Of a stretch of DNA of 64,000 nt, positions 1 to 11,576 are shown piece after piece; the first letter of the stretch is position 1, and each line of letters opens with the position of its first letter. Position numbers and translations under genes: made by a program. The DNA comes from Tetracentron sinense (taxonomy: Eukaryota; Streptophyta; Magnoliopsida; Trochodendrales; Trochodendraceae). The stretch covers positions 26,853,250-26,917,249 of the forward strand of contig CM026570.1 of NCBI GenBank assembly GCA_015143295.1. Reading direction: 5' to 3'. The notes beneath the pieces were generated by a model, which saw only the letters and a program-made list of their open reading frames with translations, did no database searches and had not been told where the DNA came from.

Positions 1-2945
1 ATTCGTTTCGATGGAATCCGAGGTCGTTTGCCCAATTTGGGCAACAAGAGGCCCGAAATCTATACTTAGAAAGTATACTTCAGCCTAAACCTAAAACACG
101 CACCAAATCCAAACCAGGGGTCGGATTTCAATGTCGTTTCCTCTAACACGTGTATTTCAACCAAACCTAAGTGTGGGAATTTGTTTCGATGGAATCTGAG
201 TTCGTTTGCCCGATTTTGGCACCAAGAGGCCCGAAATCCATACTTAGAAAGTATACTTCGGCCTAAATGTACAAACGCGCACCAAGTCCAAATCGGTGGT
301 CAAATTTTGATAACGTTTCCTCTAACGTGTGTATTTCACCCCAACTTAAGTGTGAGAATTCGTTTTGATCGAATCCGAGGTTGTTTGCCAGATTAGAGCA
401 CCGTGAGGCCCGAAATCAATACTTAGAAAGTATACTTTGGCCTAAACCTACAAACACGCACCAAATCCAAAACGGGGGTCGGATTTCAATGTCGATTCTT
501 CGAACGCAAGTATTTCGACCCAACCTATATATGGAAATTCGTTTCGATGGAATCCGAGGTCGTTTGCCCGATTTGGGCACCAAGAGGCCCGAAGCGGACC
601 CTAACCAGATAGCATAAATCACAAAACAATTACAATAAACAATCTCTACAACCTCTCAGGTCGGCAGCTAGAAGCTCGGCCAATCTTTGAGGGAATTGGG
701 AAGGTACAAAGGAGCAGTCACCATCAGTCAAGCCCAATTTAGACAGATAACCGGCGGGTCCATTGGCGGCAGGAGTAAAAAAACATATTTTAAAACCATT
801 AAGCAGTGCGATCAATTCCTCGAGTTGAGCTAGAATAAATGCACACGACCAAGGGCTGATGCTCGCCTTACGAATACCTTCCACAGCCCATTTAGAGTCC
901 GAAAAACTTGGATTTTTTAGAACCCCAGCTGGCAAGGACATGGAGTCCATTCTGAATAGCCAAGAGCTCCATATATATGACTGAAGTGCAAGACTCGCCC
1001 CCGGTCATAACGAAAACCACTGCTTCTAAGTGATCTCTCATAACAAAGCCATATCCACCCCTGTTGTTTTTATAAGAGTCATCACAATTTATGCAAAGAA
1101 TGCCAAGGTCCGGAGGATACCATTTCGCCCATCTCGGCACAGACCAAATACTTAGAAAGTATTCTTCGGCCTAAACCTAAAAACAGGCACCAAATCCAAA
1201 TCAGGGGTCGGATTTCGATGTCGTTTCCTCAAACGCATGTATTTTAACCCAACCTATGTATGAAAATTCGTTTCGATGGAATCCGAGATCGTTTGCCCGA
1301 TTTGGACACCAAGAGGCCTGAAATCCATACTTAGAAAGTATACTTCGGCCTAAACATACAAACTCGTACCAAATCCAAACCGGGATTGGATTTTGATGTT
1401 GTTTCATCTAACACATGTATTTTGACCCAATCTAAGTGTGGGAATTCGTTTTGATGGAATCCGAGGTCGTTTGCCCGATTTGGACACCGAGATGGTTGAA
1501 ATTCATACTTAGAAAGTATACTTTGGCCTAAACTTAAAAAAGTGCACTAAATCCAGACCGTGGGTCGAATTTTGATGTCGTTTCTTCTAACGCGTATAAT
1601 TCGACACAACCTAAGTGTAGAAATTCGTTTCAATAGAATCCGAGGTCGTTAGCCCGATTTGGGCTCCAAGAGGCCCCGAAATCCATACTTAAAAAGTATA
1701 CTTCGGCTTAAACCTATAACACGCAGCAAATCCAAACCGGGGGTCGGATTTCAATGTGGTTTCTATTAACGCATGTATTTCGACCCAGCCAAAGTGTGGG
1801 AATTTCTTTCGATGGTATCCGAGCTAATCTACCCGATTTGAGCATCGAGAGGCCCGGAATCCATACTTAGAAAGTATTCTTCGATCAAAACCAACAAATG
1901 TGCACCGAATCAAACCGGGGGTCAGATTTTGATGTCGTTTCAACTCACGCGTGTATTTCGACCCAACCTATTTGTGGAAATTCATTTCGATGGAATATGA
2001 GGTCGTTTGCCTGATTTGGGCTCCAAGAGGCCCGAAATCCATACTTAGAAAGTATACTTCGGCTTAAACCTACAAACGCGCACCAAATCCAAACCGGGGG
2101 GTCGGATGTCGACGTCGTTTCTTCAAACGCGTGAATTTTGACCCAACCTATGTAGGGAAATTCGTTTCGACGGAATCCAAGGTCGTTTGCCCGATTTGGG
2201 CACCAAGAGGCCCGAAATCCATAAATATAAACTATACTTCGGCCTAAACCAACAAACACGCACTAAATCCAAACCGGGAGTCGGATTTTCATGCCATTTC
2301 TTCTAATGCGTGTATTTCGAGCCAATCTAAGTGTGGGAATTCATTTTGCTGGAATCCGAGGTCGTTTGCCCAATTTTAGCTCCGAGAGACCCGAAATCCA
2401 TACTTAGAAAGTATACTTCGGCCTAAACCTACAAACATGCAACAAATCCAAACCGGAGGTTGGATTTCGATGTCGTTTCTTCTAATGCATGTATTTCGAC
2501 CCAATCTAGGTGTGAGAATTCGTTTCGATTGAATCCGAGGTCGTTTGCCCGATTTGGGTAACGAGAGGCCCAAAATCCGTACTTAGAAAGTATACTTTGG
2601 CCTAAACATACAAACGCACACCAAATCCAAACCAGAGGTCGGATTTCGATGAAGTTTCCTCTGATGTGTGTATTGTGACCCAAATTAAGTTTGAGAATTT
2701 GTTTTGATGCAATCCGAGGTCATTTGCCTGATTAGAGCACCGAGAGGCCTAAAATCCATGCTTAGAAAGTATACTTCGGCCTAAACCTACAAACATGCAC
2801 CAAATCCCAATCGGAGGTTGGATTTTGATGTCGGTTCTTTGAATTTGTATATTTCAACCCAACCTATGTATGGAAATTCGTTTCGATGGAATCCGAGGTC
2901 GTTTTCCCGATTTGGGCACCAAGAGGCCCGAAATGCATACTTAGA
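1..2945. repeat. Higher-order satellite block, copy A
   Basis: This stretch is repeated at an offset of 3054-3055 bp with about 98% identity by eye, much higher than between neighbouring monomers. The block holds about 14 monomers plus the RNase H-like insert, including the same irregular monomers (for example the one with a changed dyad near 2222). This shows a recent tandem duplication of a multi-monomer block. Its left end lies outside the window. Confidence 0.9.
596..1143 (-). pseudogene. RNase H-like domain fragment (LINE type) inserted in satellite
   Basis: A ~547-bp non-satellite segment interrupts a monomer. On the minus strand it reads as an RNase H-like domain of the plant RVT_3 type. 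The N-terminal part has a W-x-PP-x-LG-x-L-x-IN-x-D start with GGYGFVMRD, followed by a helix with ELLAIQNGL. After a frame change, the C-terminal part has DSKWAVEGI and a segment ending near GLTDG. In intact proteins this domain sits at the C-terminus of plant LINE-type polyproteins or in stand-alone RNase H-like proteins. Here the frame is broken and there is no poly(A), target duplication or reverse transcriptase. It is a fragment carried passively by the satellite. Confidence 0.75.
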
Positions 2946-3054
2946 AAGTATACTTCAGCCAAAACCTACAAACGAGCACCAAATCCAAATCGGGGGTCGG
3001 ATTTTGATGTCATTTCTGTTAACACGTGTATTTCAACCCAGCCAAAGTGTGGGA

Positions 3055-5958
3055 ATTCGTTTCGATGGAATCCGAGGTCGTTTGCCCAATTTGGGCAACA
3101 AGAGGCCCGAAATCTATACTTAGAAAGTATACTTCAGCCTAAACCTAAAACACGCACCAAATCCAAACCAGGGGTCGGATTTCAATGTCGTTTCCTCTAA
3201 CCCGTGTATTTCAACCAAACCTAAGTGTGGGAATTTGTTTCGATGGAATCTGAGTTCGTTTGCCCGATTTTGGCACCAAGAGGCCCGAAATCCATACTTA
3301 GAAAGTATACTTCGGCCTAAATGTACAAACGCGCACCAAGTTCAAATCGGTGGTCAAATTTTGATAATGTTTCCTCTAACGTGTGTATTTCACCCCAACT
3401 TAAGTGTGAGAATTCGTTTTGATCGAATCCGAGGTCGTTTGCCAGATTAGAGCACCGTGAGGCCCGAAATGAATACTTAGAAAGTATACTTTGGCCTAAA
3501 CCTACAAACACGCACCAAATCCAAAACGGGGGTCGGATTTCAATGTCGGTTCTTCAAACGCATGTATTTCGACCCAACCTATATATGGAAATTCGTTTCG
3601 ATGGAAACTGAGGTCGTTTGCCCGATTTGGGCACCAAGAGGCCCGAAGCGGACCCTAACCAGATAGCATAAATCACAAAACAATTACAATAAACAATCTC
3701 TACAACCTCTCAGGTCGGCAGCTAGAAGCTCGACCAATCTTTGAGGGAATTGGGAAGGTACAAAGGAGCAGTCACCATCAGTCAAGCCCAATTTAGACAG
3801 ATAACCGGCGGGTCTATTGGCGGCAGGAGTAAAAAAACATATTTTAAAACCATTAAGCAGTGCGATCAATTCCTCGAGTCGAGCTAGAATAAATGCACAC
3901 GACCAAGGGCAGATGCTCGCCTTACGAATACCTTCCACAGCCCATTTAGAGTCCGAAAAACTTGGATTTTTTAGAACCCCAGCTGGCAAGCGACATGGAG
4001 TCCATTCTGAATAGCCAAGAGCTCCATATATATGACTGAAGTGCAAGACTCGCCCCCGGTCATAACGAAAACCGCTGCTCCTAAGTGATCTCTCATAACA
4101 AAGCCATATCCACCCCTGTTGTTTTTATAAGAGTCATCACAATTTATGCAAAGAATGCCAAGGTCCAGAGGATACCATTTCGCCCATCTCGGCACAGACC
4201 AAATACTTAGAAAGTATTCTTCAGCCTAAACCTAAAAACATGCACCAAATCCAAATCAGGGGTCGGATTTCAATGTCGTTTCCCCAAACGCATGTATTTT
4301 AACCCAACCTATGTATGAAAATTCGTTTCGATGGAATCCGAGATCGTTTGCCCGATTTGGACACCAAGAGGCCTGAAATCCATACTTAGAAAGTATACTT
4401 CGGCCTAAACATACAAACTCGTACGAAATCCAAACCGGGATTGGATTTTGATGTTGTTTCATCTAGCACATGTATTTTGACCCAATCTAAGTGTGGGAAT
4501 TCGTTTTGATGGAATCCGAGGTTGTTTGCCCGATTTGGACACCGAGATGGTTGAAATTCATACTTAGAAAGTATACTTTGGCCTAAAATTAAAAAAGTGC
4601 ACTAAATCCAGACCGTGGGTCGAATTTTGATGTCGTTTCTTCTAACGCATATAATTCGACACAACCTAAGTGTAGAAATTCGTTTCAATAGAATCCGAGG
4701 TCGTTAGCCCAATTTGGGCTCCAAGAGGCCCCGAAATCCATACTTAAAAAGTATACTTCAGCTTAAACCTATAACACGCACCAAATCCAAACCGGGGGTC
4801 AGATTTCGATGTGGTTTCTATTAACGCATGTATTTCGACCCAGCCAAAGTGTGGGAATTTCTTTCGATGGTATCCGAGCTAGTCTACCCGATTTGAGCAT
4901 CGAGAGGCCCGGAATCCATACTTAGAAAGTATTCTTCGATCAAAACCTACAAATGTGCACCGAATCAAACCGGGGGTCAGATTTTGATGTCGTTTCAACT
5001 CACGCGTGTATTTCGACCCAACCTATTTGTGGAAATTCATTTCGATGGAATATGAGGTCGTTTGCCTGATTTGGGCTCCAAGAGGCCCGAAATCCATACT
5101 TAGAAAGTATACTTCGGCTTAAACCTACAAACGCGCACCAAATCCAAACCCGGGGGTCGGATGTCGACGTCGTTTCTTCAAACGCGTGAATTTTGACCCA
5201 ACCTATGTAGGGAAATTCGTTTCGACGGAATCCAAGGTCGTTTGCCCGATTTGGGCACCAAGAGGCCCGAAATTCATAAATATAAACTATACTTCGGCCT
5301 AAACCAACAAACACGAACTAAATCCAAACCGGGGGTCGGATTTTCATGCCATTTCTTCTAATGCGTGTATTTCGAGCCAATCTAAGTGTGGGAATTCATT
5401 TTGCTGGAATCCGAGGTCGTTTGCCCAATTTTAGCTCCGAGAGGCCCGAAATCCATACTTAGAAAGTATACTTCGGCCTAAAGCTACAAACATGCAACAA
5501 ATCCAAACCGGAGGTTGGATTTCTATGTCGTTTCTTCTAATGCATGTATTTCAACCCAATCTAGGTATGAGAATTCGTTTCGATTGAATCCGAGGTCGTT
5601 TGCCCGATTTGGGTAACGAGAGGCCCAAAATCTGTACTTAGAAAGTATACTTTGGCCTAAACATACAAACGCGCACCAAATCCAAACCAGAGGTCGGATT
5701 TCGATGAATTTTCCTCTGACGTGTGTATTGTGACCCAAATTAAGTTTGAGAATTTATTTTGATGCAATCCGAGGTCATTTGCCTGATTAGAGCACCGAGA
5801 GGCCTAAAATCCATGCTTAGAAAGTATACTTCGGCCTAAACCTACAAACATGCACCAAATCCCAATCGGAGGTCGGATTTTGATGTCGGTTCTTTGAATT
5901 TGTATATTTCAACCCAACCTATGTATGGAAATTCGTTTCGATGGAATCCGAGGTCGTT
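3055..5958. repeat. Higher-order satellite block, copy B
   Basis: Second copy of the ~3.05-kb block. Base 3055 corresponds to base 1, and the RNase H-like insert starts at about 3650 against 596. Correspondence is lost near 5958, after which monomers follow a different order. A one-base offset change (3054 to 3055) arises inside the insert. Confidence 0.9.
3650..4198 (-). pseudogene. Second copy of the RNase H-like fragment
   Basis: Nearly identical to the fragment at 596-1143, with the same breakpoints in the satellite monomer, so it arose by duplication of the whole block and not by a second insertion. It differs by a few substitutions and a one-base indel near 3990 that changes which frames stay open. 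It still reads GGYGFVMRD and ELLAIQNGLH on the minus strand. Confidence 0.75.
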
Positions 5959-8228
5959 TTTCCGATTTGGACCCCAAAAGGCCCGAAATCGATACATAGA
6001 AAGTATTATTCGGCCTAAACACATAAACGCGTAGCAATTCCAAACCGGGGGTCGGATTTCGATGTCGTTTCTTCAAACACGTCTATTTTGACCCAGCCTA
6101 TGTATGGAAATTCATTTCGATGGAATCTGAGGTCGTTTGCCCGATTTTGGCCCCAAGAGGCCCGCAATCCATACTTAGAAAGTGTACTTTGGCCTAAACA
6201 TACAAACTCGCACCAAATCCAAACCGGGTCTGATTTCGATGCCTTTTCTTCTAATGCGTGTATTTCGACCCAGTCTAGGTGTGAGAATTCATTTTGATGG
6301 AATCCGAGGTCGTTTGCTCGATTTGGACACCGAGATGGTTGGAATTCTTACTAAGAAAGTATACTTCGGCCTAAACTTACAAAAGTGCACTAAATCCAAA
6401 CAGTGGGTCAAATTTTGATGTCGTTTCTTCTAACGCGTATAATTTCACCCCACCTAAGTGTGGGAATTCGTTTCGGATGGAATCCGAGGTCGTTCTCCCG
6501 ATTTGGGCTCTGAGAGGCCCGAAATCCATACTAAGAAAGTATACTTCGGCTTAAACCAATAACACGCACCAAATCCAAACCGGGGGTCTGATTTCGATGT
6601 TGTTTCTATTAACATGTGTATTTCGACCCAGGCAAAGTGTGGGAATTTGTTTCGATGGTATCCAAGCTCGTTTACCCGATTTGAGCATCAAGAGGCCCAG
6701 AATCCATACTTAGTACTTAGAAAGTATACTTCGACCAAACCTAATAATGCGCACCGAATCAAACCGGGGGTTGGATTTTGATGTCATTTCTTCTCACGCT
6801 TGTATTTTAACCCAACCTATGTGTGGAAATTCATTTTGATGGAATCTGAGGTCATTTGCCTGATTTGGGCTCCGAGAGGCCCGAAATCCATACTTCGACA
6901 GTATACTTCAGCTTAAACCTACAAACGCGCACCAAATCCAAACCGGGGATCAGATTTCGATGTCGATTCTTCAAACGCGTGAATTTCGACCCAACCAATA
7001 TAGGGAAATTCATTTCGATGGAATCCGAGGTCGTTTGCCCGATTTGGGAACCAAGTGGCCCAAAATCCATACTTATAAAGTATACTTCGGCCTAAACCAA
7101 CAAACATGCACCAAATCCAAACCGGGGGTCGGATTTTGATGTCATTTCTTCTAACACGTGTATTTCAAGCCAATCTAAGTGTGGGAATTCATTTTGATGG
7201 AATCCGAGGTCGTTTGCCAAATTTGGGCTCCAAGAGGCCCGAAATCTATACTTGAAAGTATACTTCGGCCTAAATCTACAAACGCGCAACAAATCCAAAT
7301 CAGGGGTCGAATTTTTATGTCGTTTCTATTAACGCGTTTATTTCGACCCAGCCAATGTGTGGGAATTCGTTTCGATGGAATCCGAGGTCGTTTGCCCGAT
7401 TTGGGCAACGAGAGGCCCGAAATCCGTACTTTGAAAGTGTACTTCGGCCTAAACATACAAATGCGAACCAAATCCAAACCGAAGGTCGGATTTCGATGAA
7501 GTTTCCTCTAACGTGTGTATATCGACCCAACTTAAGTGTGAGAATTCGTTTTGATGGAATCCGAGGTCGTTTGCCCGATTAGAGCACCGAGAGGCCTGAA
7601 ATCCATACTTAGAAAGTATACTTTGGCCTAAACCTACAAACGCGCACCAAATCCAAACCAAGGGTTAGATTTCGTTGTCGTTTCTTCAAACGTGTGTATT
7701 TTGACCCAACCTATGTATGGAAATTCGTTTTAATGGAATCCGAGGTTGTTTGCCCAATTTGAGCACCAAAAGACCTGAAATGCATACTTAGAAAGTATAC
7801 TTCAGCCAAAACCTTCAAACAAGCACCGAATCCAAACCGGGGATCGGATTTCAATGTCGTTTATTTTAGCGCGTGTATTTCAAACTACCCAAAGTGTGGG
7901 AATTCGTTTCGATTGAATCCGAGGTCATTTGCCCGATTTGGGCGACGAGCGGCCCGAAATCTATACTTAGAAAGTATACTTCAGCCTAAACCTAAAACGT
8001 GTACCAAATCCAAACCAGGGATCGGATTTCAATGTCGTTTCCTCTAACGTGTGTATTTCAACCAAACCTAAGTGTGGTAATTTATTTCGATGGAATCGGA
8101 GGTCGTTTGCCCGATTTGGGCACCAAGAGGCCTGATATCCACACTTATAAAGTATACTTCAGCCTAAACCAACAAACGCACACCAAATCCAAAACAGGGG
8201 TCGGATTTTGATGTCATTTCTTCTAACG

Positions 8229-8651
8229 TCAGTGCTCATCGACAATGGCTCCGGTCTGAATGTCTACACACTTTCCACATTGCAAAACCTGGGCCTGAAC
8301 CTCAATTATGTGAAGAGTAGACCCATGACCATCAGGGCTTTCGACAATACAACCAGGCAGAGCCTGGGTGACATCGATTTGACCATCGGGGTCAGACCAG
8401 CTCAGTTCACGATGAACTTTCAGGTTGTAAATGTACCAGCCTCTTTCACCTTTCTCTTAGGGAGACCGTGGATCCCCGCGGCCAGAGTCATTCCCTCCTC
8501 TCTGCACCAAAAAATCAAGTTCATCCAGGCTAACCGTCTGGTCATCATCCCTTCTGAGGAGTTGGCATGTTCCTTCAGAGATGTCCAAGAGCTGGGGCAA
8601 GGCACTGCCTTCATGACATTCCAGTTCAAACAGGTTAGTTCTACCTCCTAG
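8229..8651 (+). pseudogene. Gypsy aspartic protease domain (fragment)
   Basis: Open frame in which the retroviral-type active site appears as LIDNGSGLNV (the D-[ST]-G triad as DNG), followed by the flap-side segment DIDLTIGV and the ILG-type motif as FLLGRPWI. Such domains cleave the gag-pol polyprotein. The first codons before the active site derive from satellite sequence, so the true N-terminus and gag are absent. The matching domain of the decayed minus-strand element at 57250-57470 has the same spacing. Confidence 0.85.
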
Positions 8652-9527
8652 GTGGAACAACAAAGCAAGCAAGCAGTGCCACCACTTGTCAAAATAATGG
8701 CCAAAATGAACTACTAGCCGGGGAATGGTCTCGGTGCTTGGAATCAGGGTATGAAGAAGAGATACACGCCTCCTTGCCATACATCTCCCTACGGCTTGGG
8801 ATACAAGCCAAAATACGAGGACTACCTCTCCAAGTTGACTAAGAAGAGCAGACAGTCGACGAAACCTGAGCCCGACCCCACATCTCTGTAACCTTCCCCG
8901 TGGGAATCTTCGAAACCTATCCAGAAACCTCTGCTGCACCCATTGCCTTAACACCCCAGCCCAGTGACGAATCTTCAGGGATTCCAGATCCGGAGTGTTC
9001 AGCATGGCCCAGATGTTCGACGAGCTAACTGTCGAAGATGCTACCAAAACAGAATATCTAGCGGGAGAGCAGGTTTGCACCCTCTCCAACAGCACTGAAG
9101 CATCCTCCAGTCGCCAGCCACTAATCAGTTGGTGGACTGAGGCTCTCACCATCAAGGCCAGCCAGGGCCGAGGCAAGCACAGTGCAGGACAGTTTAGTCC
9201 AAAACAGAAGTGACTAAGCAACACCCTTCTCCTTCATCTATCTCTTTTGCTCCTATTTGTAAAATCCAAATGTCAGGCCACTGTCGGTCTCCTTTTTGTT
9301 TGAGTCAATTTTGTAACAAGTCATCATTTTGTCAATAAAAATCAGATTGTTTTGACTAAAAAAAAATCATGTTTTCGAAAAAATATTTTCATATCGGCTG
9401 ATGACGAAATCACACTGACTCTTCCCTAGAAGACCTAGTGTCCTGAAGCCAACAAAAATAAAAAAAAAATCACCAAGCATGCTAAACTGAAGCTAATTGA
9501 TTTGCCAAGAAATTACCTCTGACAGGG
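8652..9527 (+). other. Tat spacer between protease and RT, with G-patch-like stretch
   Basis: About 880 bp without an intact frame. At 8695-8850 the plus strand reads MAKMNY-stop-PGNGLGAWNQG followed by GLGYKP, which matches the glycine-rich G-patch-like stretch known between protease and RT in Tat elements. From about 9214 the sequence becomes T-rich, with AATAAA at about 9334 and a pyrimidine-rich run ending in CAG near 9525, just where the next frame begins. In Ogre-type elements an intron lies at this position; that this is one is my inference. Confidence 0.5.
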
Positions 9528-10690
9528 CTATCCCTCAAATCCTCCTTGAACTCTCCGAAGTAGAGTATAACTCAGAACAGGAAGAGGAACCACCTCGGGA
9601 AATTTTGGACCTCCTTAAGCACAGCGAATGACTTCTGCAGTCGAACAGGGAAGACACTGAAATAGTCAATCTGGGTTCCGAGAATAACCCCCAACTAGTC
9701 AAGATCAGCATAAGCATGAACCCTCAGCAAAGAGCAGACATGATCAATTTTCTGAAGAGCTACAGTGACGTCTTCGCCTGGTCGTATGCAAACATGCCCG
9801 GCCTAGACCCAGCATTAGTGGTACACATACTACGCCTGAACCCCAACGACAGACCAGTAAAGCAGAAACTGGGACGAATGAGGCCTGAATGGTCACAGAA
9901 GGTCAAGGAAGAAGTTGAAAAGCAGATCAGCCCAGGCTTCCTGGCAGTAGCAAACTACCCTGAGTGGTTAGCCAATATTGTCCCGGTACCCAAGAAGGAC
10001 GGCAAGGTCTGAATTTGTATTGACTACCAGAATCTGAACAGGGCAAGCCCCAAAGACAACTTCCCTCTCCCCGCACATCGACATTTTAATCGACAATGCT
10101 ATAGGGCACGAGACACTCTCGTTCATGGATGGTTTCTCCGGATACAACCAAATCAGGATGGTGGAAGAGGACATGGAGAAAACCAATTTCATAACACCTT
10201 GGGGCACATTCTACTCCAAAGTCATACCTTTCGGACTCAAGAATACAGGGGAAACCTACTAGAGGGCCATGACAGTACTATTCCACAACATGATCCACAA
10301 GTCAACTGAAATATATGTGGATGATGATTGTCAAGTATCCTACTACCGAGCAACACCCTGAAGAATTGAAGAGACTCTGCGACAAACTCTGAGAGTACGG
10401 CCTGAGACTGAATCCAGCCAAGAGTCTTTAGAGCCTTATCAGGAAAGCTCATTGGCTTCATAGTCAGCAAGAGAGGCATCGAGATCGATCCAGCCAAAGC
10501 TAAGGCCATCATCGAAATGCTGACTCCCCACACTGAAAAGGAAATCTGAGGTTTCCTGGGCAGAATTCAGTACATCAGCAGATTCATCTCTCAGCTCACT
10601 CTGATATATGAGCCAATCTTAAAAATTCTTCAGAAGAATACACCTACAGTCTGGACAGCAGAATGCTAGGAAGCCTTTGAAAAAATAAAG
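9528..10690 (+). pseudogene. Gypsy reverse transcriptase domain
   Basis: The frame enters with NLGSENNPQLVKISI, then FLKSYSDVFAWSY and the NIVPVPKKDGK segment. A stop replaces the residue after GKV near 10010. The next frame gives IDYQNLNRASPKDNFPLP, a frameshift follows, then FMDGFSGYNQI and VIPFGLKNTGETY. The catalytic motif is present as YVDD near 10314. Downstream the sequence decays with several frame changes but keeps GFLGRIQYISRFI. The fold is complete but not translatable. The family synthesises cDNA from the element's RNA. Confidence 0.85.
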
Positions 10691-11576
10691 TAGTATCTTC
10701 TGAATCCTCCAGTACTTGTGCCTCCTACACCGGGATGGCCCCTACTACTCTACATCTCCATACAAGAAACCTCCATAGGGTGCGTCCTGGCACAGCATGA
10801 CGAGACGGGTAAAATAGAGCAAGTCATCTACTACATCAATAAGCGCCTGCTAGAGTATGAAGAGCGGTACAACCCTCTTAAGAAGACATGTCTGGCACTG
10901 GTCTGGGCTACTCAGCGTCTTCGGCACTATCTACTTTCTTACCAAGCAATCCTGATCTCCCGGATGGACCCACTCAAGTACTTACTGGAAAAGTCAGCCA
11001 CCACCGGAAGGACTACCTGATGGCTCATGATGTTGTCTGAATTTGACATCACGTACATGACTCAGAAGTCAATCAAGGGGCAGACGATAGCAGATCACCT
11101 TGCCCACAGTCCAATATAGGACTACGTGTCTGTACACGATCGATTTCCAGACGAAGTCATCCTGTATGCGAAAGCAGATGAACAAGAGAACTCTGGCTGG
11201 GAGTTATACTTTGATGGAGCTGCCAACAATCATGGGCACGGGGCAGGAGTAGTCCTGATCTCACCCAAGAGAGCACACCTCCCTATCTCAGTCAAGCTGG
11301 AGTTCAGATGCTCCAACAATGAGGCAGAATACGAGACGTGCATAGCCGGACTGAAAGAAGCCCTAGACATCGGGATTGAAGAGGGAGACGTCTACGGTGA
11401 CTTATCTCTAGTAATCTGTAAAGCGAATGAATCTTGGGTCATCCAAGAAGCAAGGCTAGTCCCGTACTTGGCCAACCTCAATCTGCTAATCAGTTAGTTC
11501 AGAAGAATCAGCTTCAGTCAAAGGTCTAGGAACCAGAACAGATTCGCCGACGCACTGGCCACTCTCGCTTCTATGG
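10691..11576 (+). pseudogene. Two successive RNase H domains of the Tat element
   Basis: The first domain (10718-11020) reads LLLYISIQETSIGCVLAQHD, YYINKRLLEYEERYNPLKK and LRHYLL, the usual gypsy RNase H. A stop follows, then the DITYMTQKSIKGQ-type connector. The second (11126-11576) reads GWELYFDGAANNHGHGAGV, with EAEYETCIAGLKEAL and NRFADALATLASM; it carries the D...E...D pattern of the extra archaeal-type RNase H of Tat elements. The frame is cut after the codon for M at 11574 by the SIRE element and resumes at 24123. Confidence 0.85.

Larger units (their letters stand above)
1..8228. repeat. ~180-bp tandem satellite array (about 40 monomers)
   Basis: Head-to-tail monomers of about 180 bp recur from the first base to about 8228, for example with TTCGTTTCGATGGAATC starting near 3, 182, 361 and 540. 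Monomers differ from one another by roughly 10-20% by eye. Each contains the core ATACTTAGAAAGTATACTT, in which ATACTT/AAGTAT is a short inverted repeat with an AGA loop and AAGTATACTT is a 10-bp palindrome. The array is broken twice by the same ~547-bp insert. It continues beyond the left edge and ends on the right at a gypsy protease fragment. Because the period is divisible by three, long open frames appear on both strands; I regard them as artefacts. The family name is unknown to me. Confidence 0.95.

Noticed and set aside
181-8211. Dozens of 60-120-codon open frames on both strands of the satellite
   Set aside because: They arise because the monomer length is divisible by three and low in stops in several frames. 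The same peptide repeats with the satellite period on both strands, with no start context or domain.
8457-9224. 255-codon open frame on the minus strand
   Set aside because: It lies antisense to the gypsy protease and spacer, has Leu/Arg-rich shadow composition and no recognisable domain.
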